A DNA stretch of 10,852 bases. Source: CAZMGG01 sp964565715 (GTDB lineage Bacteria; Planctomycetota; UBA1135; UBA2386). Of this stretch, positions 5,684 through 10,852 are shown one piece after another. The stretch is from NCBI GenBank assembly GCA_964565715.1, contig CAZMGG010000173.1, forward strand, positions 1 to 10,852. Reading direction: 5' to 3'. The notes beneath the pieces were generated by a model. That model searched no databases, was not told where the DNA came from, and saw only the letters and a program-made list of their open reading frames with translations. The number at the start of each line of letters is the position of its first letter. The stretch's first letter is position 1. A program made the position numbers and the translations under genes.

Positions 5684-7002
5684 GGATCCTGCAGGTGCTG
5701 CACGGCTTCCCGCCGGAGACCACCGGCGGCACCGAACGCGCGGTGGAGGCGTGGAGCCGGGCCATGCAGGATCGTGGTCACGAGGTGACCGTGCTGGCGG
5801 GCTCCCTGCGGCCCGGTCCCGACGGGCCGCCCGCGCCGGAGGACCACGACGGCCTGCCGGTGCTGCGGCTGCACCGCAGCGATCTCTTCCACGAGAGCTG
5901 GTGGAAGGCCTGGTCGCCGCTCGGCTCGGCGCGGCTCGGCGCGGTGCTCGACGAACTGCGACCCGATGTGGTGCACGTGCACCACTGGCTGCGGCTCAGC
6001 AGCGACCCGCTGCGGCAGGCCCGGGCCCGCGGCATCGCCACGGCGGTGACGCTGCACGATCACTTCGCCGTTCTGGCGGCGCCGGTGCGCGGGCTCGACC
6101 TGATCGGGCCGCAGCCGCCGCCGTTCTGGTTCCCGCTCGGCGACGCCGAGCGCCGGGAGGCGTTCGCCTTCTTCCGGCGCGATCTGCTGGCGGAGGTGGG
6201 CGCTGCGCAGTGCCGCTTCGTGCCGTGCGCGGCCCACGCCGACAGCCTGCGCGAACTCGGCCTCGGGCCCTGCGGCGACAGCCTCGTGCCCCTGCCGCCG
6301 CCGCTGCTGGCGATGCCGGCCCGGGCGCCGCGACCCGCACCGGCGCCGGTGCTGCGCCTGCTCTGCTGGGGCAGCCTGTATCCCGACAAGGGCCTGCAGA
6401 TCGTGCTGCGGGCGCTGCGCGAGGCCCGGCCGGCGGCGCTGGAACTGCGCGTGCTGGGCGAGGCCCACGATCCGGCGTTCCGGCAGGAACTGCAGCGGCT
6501 CGCCGACGGCCTGCCGGTCCGCTTCGACGGCGCCTTCGGCACCGCCGACCTCGCCGCGGCGGCGGCGCAGGCGGACCTCGCCGTGCTGCCGACCCTCTGC
6601 CACGAGTCCTATGGCCTCGTGCTCGACGAGGCCCAGGGCCTCGGCCTGCCGGTGCTGTTCGCCGACGTGCCGGCCTACCGCAGCCGCGTGCCCGACGGCT
6701 GCGGCCTCGCCTACGCGCCGGCCGACGCCGCGGGCCTGGCGGCGCTGCTGGCCCGGCCCGAACGGCTGCGCGCGCTGCTGCCGCCGCCGCCGCCCATGCT
6801 GCCGGACGCCGCGGCCTCGGCGGCGGTGCTGCTGGAGCACTACCAGCGGGCCCGCCGCGGCGAGGGCCACGGCCCGCTGCCCGGCGTCACCGTCACCGAC
6901 GCCGAACGGGCCGCCCGCTGGTTCCGCTGGGCCGAGCGGGCCTGGTGGTCGGCGCTGCAACGGCAGCCCTACGCGGTGCCGCCCGCCGACCTGCTGCCCT
7001 GA
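5680..7002 (+). CDS. Glycosyltransferase family 4 (GT-B fold), last gene of block B
   Basis: This 440-residue retaining-type glycosyltransferase starts MRILQVLHGFPPETTGGTER, with the GGTE acceptor loop of the family. HVHH (99-102) and TLHD (124-127) match the other GT4 in the window. The C-terminal domain has WGSLYPDKG (230-238, Lys237 for donor phosphates) and the EX7E motif, Glu309 and Glu317, in CHESYGLVLDEA. The four-cysteine insert of the other GT4 is missing: the same place is occupied by a Pro/Phe-rich segment, PQPPPFWFPLGD. A run of Pro at about 368-372 and a basic, Trp-rich tail (about 390-440) extend beyond the catalytic fold. ATG 5680 overlaps the previous stop as ATGA, and GGGAA eight bases upstream can serve as ribosome site. 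The 3' end overlaps the opposing cyclase gene by 34 bases. Family secure, substrate unknown. Confidence 0.93.
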   Translation: MRILQVLHGFPPETTGGTERAVEAWSRAMQDRGHEVTVLAGSLRPGPDGPPAPEDHDGLPVLRLHRSDLFHESWWKAWSPLGSARLGAVLDELRPDVVHVHHWLRLSSDPLRQARARGIATAVTLHDHFAVLAAPVRGLDLIGPQPPPFWFPLGDAERREAFAFFRRDLLAEVGAAQCRFVPCAAHADSLRELGLGPCGDSLVPLPPPLLAMPARAPRPAPAPVLRLLCWGSLYPDKGLQIVLRALREARPAALELRVLGEAHDPAFRQELQRLADGLPVRFDGAFGTADLAAAAAQADLAVLPTLCHESYGLVLDEAQGLGLPVLFADVPAYRSRVPDGCGLAYAPADAAGLAALLARPERLRALLPPPPPMLPDAAASAAVLLEHYQRARRGEGHGPLPGVTVTDAERAARWFRWAERAWWSALQRQPYAVPPADLLP

Positions 7003-7889
7003 ACGTCGTCTTCGCCGGCGACCGCGCCGGCCACCGCCGGTGGCAGCGGTGCCACCTCGACGCCGCCGCCGCGGGCCTTGGCCCGGTACATCGCCCGGTC
7101 GGCGAGCTGCAGCAGTGCGCCCGGATCCTCGGCGTGCAGCGGCAGCAGCGCCAGGCCGGCGCTGGCGCCGACCCGGTAGGGCAGCCCCTGCTGGGCGTCG
7201 GCGAGACCGACCAGCAGGCGTTCGGCCACCAGGCGGGCGTCGTCGGGGCCGTCGAGTCCTTCCAGCACGACCACGAACTCGTCACCGCCGATGCGGGCGA
7301 CGGTCTCGTAGCGCCGCACCGACGCCCGCAGGCGGTCGGCGATGCGCTGCAGCAGGGCGTCGCCGGCGGCGTGGCCGAAGCGGTCGTTGACCGGCTTGAA
7401 GCCGTCCAGATCGATCAGGCACACCGCCAGGTTCTCGCCGTGCCGCTCGCTGCGCTCGCGCTGGTCGTCCAGCCGGTCCTCCAACGCGCGCCGGTTCCAC
7501 AGGCCGGTGAGCGAATCGCGGCTGGCCTGGCGCAGCAGGGCGCGATGGACGCGGCGGTTCTGGGCGACCACCAGGCCGGTGGCGGCGATCGCGGCGACCG
7601 CGACCACGCGATTGACGAACACGTGCTGTGCGGTGGGATCCACCGCACCGACGAACCAGCCCAGCACCGCCAGCACGATGCCGACCACGGTCCAGATGCC
7701 GACCTCGCCTTCCTTGTCAGCCCAGATGCCGATCAGCGGCAGGGCGATGTAGGGCACGCTGGTGGCGGCGCCGGGCGCCGAGTAGAGGTCGAAGAGGAAG
7801 ACTCCCGTGGCGACCGTCGCGCACAGCGCGGTCCTCCCGATCAGCATCCGGCGCCCGGTGGTGGCGATGCCTGGCATCCAATCGCCCAT
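6969..7889 (-). CDS. Membrane-bound diguanylate cyclase (GGDEF domain)
   Basis: This 306-residue protein should make cyclic di-GMP from two GTP. About residues 15-110 hold three to four hydrophobic segments (near 16-34, 43-57, 64-83 and 92-109), a membrane sensor of no family I can name. The GGDEF domain runs from about 115 to 275, with DSLTGLWNR (125-133), LIDLDGFKPVND (158-169), FGHAAGDALL and an intact RIGGDEF (199-205). The RxxD inhibitory site five residues upstream reads Arg192-Arg-Tyr-Glu195, so product inhibition may be weak. The last 30 residues lie beyond the domain, and their codons are partly antisense to the facing glycosyltransferase end. The start is ATG 7889, 30 bases after the kinase stop, with GGGGAA eleven bases upstream; Met5 and Met15 are alternatives. 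It is probably co-transcribed with the kinase and sigma factor. No EAL or HD-GYP domain is present. Confidence 0.93.
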   Translation of the reverse strand: MGDWMPGIATTGRRMLIGRTALCATVATGVFLFDLYSAPGAATSVPYIALPLIGIWADKEGEVGIWTVVGIVLAVLGWFVGAVDPTAQHVFVNRVVAVAAIAATGLVVAQNRRVHRALLRQASRDSLTGLWNRRALEDRLDDQRERSERHGENLAVCLIDLDGFKPVNDRFGHAAGDALLQRIADRLRASVRRYETVARIGGDEFVVVLEGLDGPDDARLVAERLLVGLADAQQGLPYRVGASAGLALLPLHAEDPGALLQLADRAMYRAKARGGGVEVAPLPPAVAGAVAGEDDVQGSRSAGGTA

Positions 7890-7919
7890 GGTACCGGCGG
7901 TTCCCCGGGGGGAGAACGC

Positions 7920-10199
7920 TCAGTTGCCGGCCAGCGCCCGTCGGGCCTTGAGCAGGCGGCCGAGCGCGGCATCGGGCAGCTCCGTCTGCAGCAGCCGGTC
8001 CACCTCGGCGCGCAGGCGCTCCGCCGGGCCGATCCGCCGCGCATAGCGGGCGAACTGTTCGGCCATCTCGAACTTCCGGTCGGCGGCGAGCCCGCGCAGG
8101 GCCCAGTCCTCGGCGGCGGTGGCGTCCAGCAGATCGGGCACAGCCGCCAGGGCCTGCCGGCAGCGCTCGCACTTCTCGCGGTCCGAGCCCGAGTGCAGGA
8201 AGGTGAGCGCCAGCAGGGCCGGCACGTAGTCCGCCTCCACCGTCACCGCCGCCACGTACGAGTCCCGGGCCTCGCGCAGGCGGTGTTCGCTGTCCAGCGT
8301 GCGGCCCAGGTTGTAGTGGTTGCCGGCGGTCGGATACCGCTGGGCGATGCGGCGCAGGATCGGCAGGGCCAGGTCGCGCCGGCCGCTGGCGTCGTGGAGC
8401 GCGCCCTTGGTGCGCAGGTAGAGGAACGGCTCGCCGGCGGCCAGCTCCAGGGCGCGGTCGACGGCGGCGTGGGCCGCCGGGTACTGCTTCTGGTAGGTGA
8501 GGATGCGGGCGAGGTCGTGCCACAGGTCCGGGTCCTCGGGTCGCAGGTCCAGGGCCGTGCGCAGCTCCCGTTCGGCGGCGGGCAGCTCGTCGCCGTGGCG
8601 GTGCACCCAGGCGAGCTGCTGGTGCAGGCGGGCGGAGCCCGGCAGCACGCCGAGCGCCGCGGTGAGCTGGATCCGGGCGGTGTCGTGGTCGCCGGCGCCG
8701 GCGGCGGCGAGCCCGAGCCACGCCGCCGCGAGGGCCCGTTCCAGGGTGGCATCGGGGGCCACGGCCATCGCCTCCTGGAAGTGCGCCTCCGCGGTGCGTT
8801 CGCGGCCCTTCCGCATGGCGGCCTCGCCGGCGCGCAGGGCCTGCAGGAACGGATCTTCGGGCGCCGGCGCCGCCGGGTCGTGGGCCGCCCGCACGTGCCG
8901 GCCGAGGGGATCGCCGGCGTCGAGCGCCAGGACAGCCTGCGCCGCCGCCAGGGCGGGGTCCTTCTCGCCGGCGAGGTGGGCAAGGACCAGTTCGTGGCGT
9001 GCCTGCTGCAACTCCGCGTGGCGCTGCTGCCGCCAGGTGAGGGTGAGGGCCAGGGTCGCCAGCAGGGCCAGGGCCGCGACGCCGGCCCACCGCAGGCCGC
9101 GGCCGTGCCGCTGGGCGAACTCCTCCAGGTGGAACAGCGGCCCCAGCGTCACCCGCGGCGGCCGCGCGCCGGCGGCCAGCGCGTCGAGCACCTGCGCCAG
9201 TTCCAGCGCCGAACGGTGGCGGCGGACCGGTCGCAGCGCGGTGGCGCGGCGGACCACCAGGTCGACGCTGCGCGGCAGGCCCGGATCGATGCGACGCACC
9301 GGCCGCGGCGGCAGCCGGCGGGCCTCGTCGAGCGCGGTGGTGGAGTCGTGCCCGGGGTGCGGCACCGTCGCGGTCAGCAGCTCGTAGAGGATGCCGCCGA
9401 GCCCGTGCACGTCGGTGCGCGGTCCGGCCGGCTCGCCGCGGGCCTGTTCCGGCGCCATGAAGCTCGGCGTGCCGAGCACGTCGCCGGTGCCGGTCAGCGT
9501 CGGCTCGCCGTCGGCGCGGGCGAGGCCGAAGTCGATCAGCACCGGCTCGCCGTCACAGGCGCGCAGGATGACGTTGCCGGGCTTCAGGTCGCGGTGCAGC
9601 ACGCCGTGGTCGTGGGCCGCCTGCACCGCCCGGGCCAGCCGGGCGACCAGGGCGCAGGCGCGGGCCCAGCCCGGGCCCTGGCCGGGGAGCTGCAGGCGGT
9701 CGACGAACGGCCTCGAACCGTCCTGCCTTGCCGCGGCGATGCGATCCGCCAGCGACTCGCCGGCGATGTGCTCCATCACCAGGAACGGCTGGCCCTCATG
9801 CTGGCCGAGGCCATGCACCCGCACGACGTTGGGGTGGCGCAGGCCCTGCAGCGCCGCGGCCTCCCGCCGCAGCCGTTCCAGCGCGCGCGGCGACGTGCCG
9901 GCCGGGCCCTGCAGCAGCTTGATCGCCACCTCGGCGCCATCCGGGCCCCGCGCCAGCCAGACCGCGCCGGTGCCGCCGCGGCCCAGCTGGCGCAGCACGG
10001 TGAAGTCGCCGATGGTCGGCGGCATCGCCGTCCGCCGCGGCAGCAGCGCGTCGGCCGACGCCGCCGCCCGCAGCGCCGCCAGCAGCCGGTCGCCGCCGTC
10101 CGGGTGGGCGCCGGCGAAGGCCTCTGCCGTCACGTCCTCGCCGGCCTCGCGCCGTTCCAGGAACTCCGCCAGCAGGTCCTCCAGCCGCTCCGGGGTCAT
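7920..10199 (-). CDS. Transmembrane Ser/Thr protein kinase with C-terminal TPR repeats
   Basis: This 759-residue Hanks-type kinase has a helical leader (1-60) of the kind found before planctomycete kinases, then a complete catalytic domain. The motifs are the Gly loop LGRGGTGAV (72-80), Lys94 in VAIK, Glu113, HRDLKPGN (202-209, catalytic Asp204), DFG (223-225), GTPSFMAPE (243-251) and Asp263. HRD makes it an RD kinase, so activation-loop phosphorylation, perhaps on Thr235, Thr237 or Thr239, is likely. A single membrane helix lies at about 370-389, between basic residues. The remaining 370 residues are mostly helical TPR-like repeats (clearest at about 455-680), ending near a CxxC at 677-680. 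The topology would place the TPRs outside the cytoplasm as a protein-binding sensor. The start overlaps the sigma-factor stop as ATGA. Confidence is high for the kinase, good for TPR; the ligand is unknown. Confidence 0.95.
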   Translation of the reverse strand: MTPERLEDLLAEFLERREAGEDVTAEAFAGAHPDGGDRLLAALRAAASADALLPRRTAMPPTIGDFTVLRQLGRGGTGAVWLARGPDGAEVAIKLLQGPAGTSPRALERLRREAAALQGLRHPNVVRVHGLGQHEGQPFLVMEHIAGESLADRIAAARQDGSRPFVDRLQLPGQGPGWARACALVARLARAVQAAHDHGVLHRDLKPGNVILRACDGEPVLIDFGLARADGEPTLTGTGDVLGTPSFMAPEQARGEPAGPRTDVHGLGGILYELLTATVPHPGHDSTTALDEARRLPPRPVRRIDPGLPRSVDLVVRRATALRPVRRHRSALELAQVLDALAAGARPPRVTLGPLFHLEEFAQRHGRGLRWAGVAALALLATLALTLTWRQQRHAELQQARHELVLAHLAGEKDPALAAAQAVLALDAGDPLGRHVRAAHDPAAPAPEDPFLQALRAGEAAMRKGRERTAEAHFQEAMAVAPDATLERALAAAWLGLAAAGAGDHDTARIQLTAALGVLPGSARLHQQLAWVHRHGDELPAAERELRTALDLRPEDPDLWHDLARILTYQKQYPAAHAAVDRALELAAGEPFLYLRTKGALHDASGRRDLALPILRRIAQRYPTAGNHYNLGRTLDSEHRLREARDSYVAAVTVEADYVPALLALTFLHSGSDREKCERCRQALAAVPDLLDATAAEDWALRGLAADRKFEMAEQFARYARRIGPAERLRAEVDRLLQTELPDAALGRLLKARRALAGN

Positions 10200-10807
10200 G
10201 CGGCCGGCGGCTCCATCAGCAGGGTGAGGCGCGCCACCGCCCGCGAATGCAGCTTGCGCGTCGCCGCGTCGCTCCTGCCCAGCACCGCCGCCGCCTCCTT
10301 GCTGGACAGGCCCTCGAAGCGGCGCAGCCGGATGATCTCGCGCAGGTCCTCGGGCAGCGCGGCGAGCGCGCGTTCGAGATGCAGGTAGCGCGGATCGCGG
10401 TAGAGCGGTTCGGGCAGCGGCGCCGCCGCGCCGTCGGCCACCGAGTCGGTCAGCGGCGTGGTCCGGCCGCGGCTGCCGCGGGCCGCGGCGCGGGCCTGGT
10501 CGATCACCTTGCGCCGCACCAGCAGGTGCAGGAAGCCACGCAGGCTGCCGCGGCCGCGGTCCTCGAAGCCCGGCATCTGCCGGAACGCCTCCAGCGCCAC
10601 GCTCTGCAGCACGTCCTCACTCTGCAATGCAGAGCGGAGCTGCGGGCCGAGCTGGCTGCGGATCGCCAGCAACAGCTCGTCGCGGAAGCGGTCGTAGAGG
10701 TCGCGCCACGCGGCGTCTTCGCCGCGTTGCATGCGCTGGACCAGGTCGAGCGTGGTCCGTTCGTCGGGCGGAGCGGGCAGGTCCATGGCCGGGACGGTGA
10801 GGCACAT
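10196..10807 (-). CDS. ECF-like sigma-70 family RNA polymerase sigma factor, kinase-linked type
   Basis: This 203-residue protein has only regions 2 and 4 of sigma-70, as in ECF factors. Region 2 spans about 29-108: DAAWRDLYDRFRDELL, then SEDVLQSVALEAFRQM (core-binding 2.2), then GSLRGFLHLLVRRKVIDQAR (-10 recognition). A linker of about 35 residues follows. Region 4 (about 143-196) carries LPEDLREIIRLRRFEGLSS and a helix-turn-helix, KEAAAVLGRSDAATRKLHSR. No anti-sigma gene is adjacent; the next gene is the kinase, overlapping as ATGA, matching the kinase-linked ECF groups described in Planctomycetes. Phosphorylation control is therefore likely, but inferred. The acidic pair Glu64-Asp65 of region 2.2 is present. 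I start at ATG 10807 because AGGGG lies four bases upstream; Met8 (10786) has no purine-rich site but sits nearer the conserved part. Family call secure. Confidence 0.93.
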   Translation of the reverse strand: MCLTVPAMDLPAPPDERTTLDLVQRMQRGEDAAWRDLYDRFRDELLLAIRSQLGPQLRSALQSEDVLQSVALEAFRQMPGFEDRGRGSLRGFLHLLVRRKVIDQARAAARGSRGRTTPLTDSVADGAAAPLPEPLYRDPRYLHLERALAALPEDLREIIRLRRFEGLSSKEAAAVLGRSDAATRKLHSRAVARLTLLMEPPAA

Positions 10808-10811
10808 TGTG

Positions 10812-10816
10812 CCCCT
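10812..10816 (-). promoter_or_regulatory. Probable ribosome binding site of the sigma factor
   Basis: Read on the minus strand, AGGGG sits four bases before the ATG at 10807. The spacing is short, but it is the only purine-rich site near either candidate start, and it favours 10807 over the in-frame ATG at 10786. The remaining 36 bases to the window edge show no promoter I can support. Confidence 0.5.
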
Positions 10817-10852
10817 GGACCGTCGGCGATGGGCGGGACCGGCCGGGAATCC

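Noticed and set aside
3640..6960. Two minus-strand open frames of more than 500 codons (3640-5187 and 5323-6960) facing block B
   Set aside because: Both lie opposite genuine glycosyltransferases and show His/Arg/Gln/Val-rich antisense composition without any family signature.
7030..7056. Two mutually exclusive hairpins sharing GGTGGC, possibly a terminator of the cyclase or GT4 transcript
   Set aside because: They lie inside the cyclase coding region, lack a U-tract on either strand, and such short GC stems are expected by chance at this base composition.
7890..7919. CCCCCCGGGG-like inverted sequence between kinase and cyclase as an operator or promoter
   Set aside because: The spacer is only 30 bases, the palindrome is short and pure GC, and no promoter elements are visible; it more likely includes only the weak ribosome site of the cyclase.
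5751..10388. A plus-strand frame open for about 1,545 codons, crossing the last GT4 and running antisense through the cyclase, kinase and into the sigma factor
   Set aside because: It is a product of very high GC, where stops are rare in shadow frames. Its translation is Arg/Ala/Gly/Pro-rich over the GT4 and a scrambled antisense composition elsewhere, while the overlapping frames contain complete, recognisable enzyme motifs.

Overview
The window is very GC-rich (by eye above 70 %), with almost every codon ending in G or C. It is densely packed: genes join through 4-base ATGA overlaps and little is left non-coding. The best pointer to the host is the minus-strand block, where a small ECF-like sigma factor is followed directly by a membrane Ser/Thr kinase carrying TPR repeats. 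That pairing, and the kinase's N-terminal helical leader, are typical of Planctomycetota. The assignment is an inference, and other high-GC, kinase-rich phyla such as Myxococcota cannot be excluded.

Positions 1-7002, plus strand, form a glycan-assembly region in two blocks. Block A (1-3326) holds the end of a family-2 glycosyltransferase (GT2), a family-4 glycosyltransferase (GT4), a PIG-L-type N-deacetylase and a second GT2, each joined to the next by an ATGA overlap. Block B (3676-7002) holds two GT2s and a GT4, overlapping by 8 and 4 bases. No polymerase, flippase, ABC exporter or sugar-nucleotide gene is visible, so these enzymes probably belong to a larger surface-polysaccharide, O-antigen-like or glycolipid locus that continues to the left. 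The GT2-GT4 pair occurs twice (first two genes of block A, last two of block B), which suggests an old module duplication.

The blocks are separated by a 349-base gap (3327-3675), the only sizeable non-coding stretch. It has lower GC, a strong intrinsic terminator (3548-3587), two more hairpins, a doubtful 57-codon ORF whose stop lies inside the terminator stem, and a 16-codon ORF whose stop overlaps the TTG start of block B.

Positions 6969-10807, minus strand, form a likely three-gene signalling operon: sigma factor, then kinase-TPR (ATGA overlap), then, after 30 bases, a membrane diguanylate cyclase. The cyclase has an intact GGDEF motif but a degenerate inhibitory site. Its 3' end overlaps the last glycosyltransferase tail to tail by 34 bases. 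A plausible but unproven reading is that the kinase senses an envelope condition, the sigma factor changes transcription and the cyclase makes c-di-GMP, perhaps affecting the neighbouring glycan locus. I saw no RNA genes, mobile elements, CRISPR arrays or integration sites.
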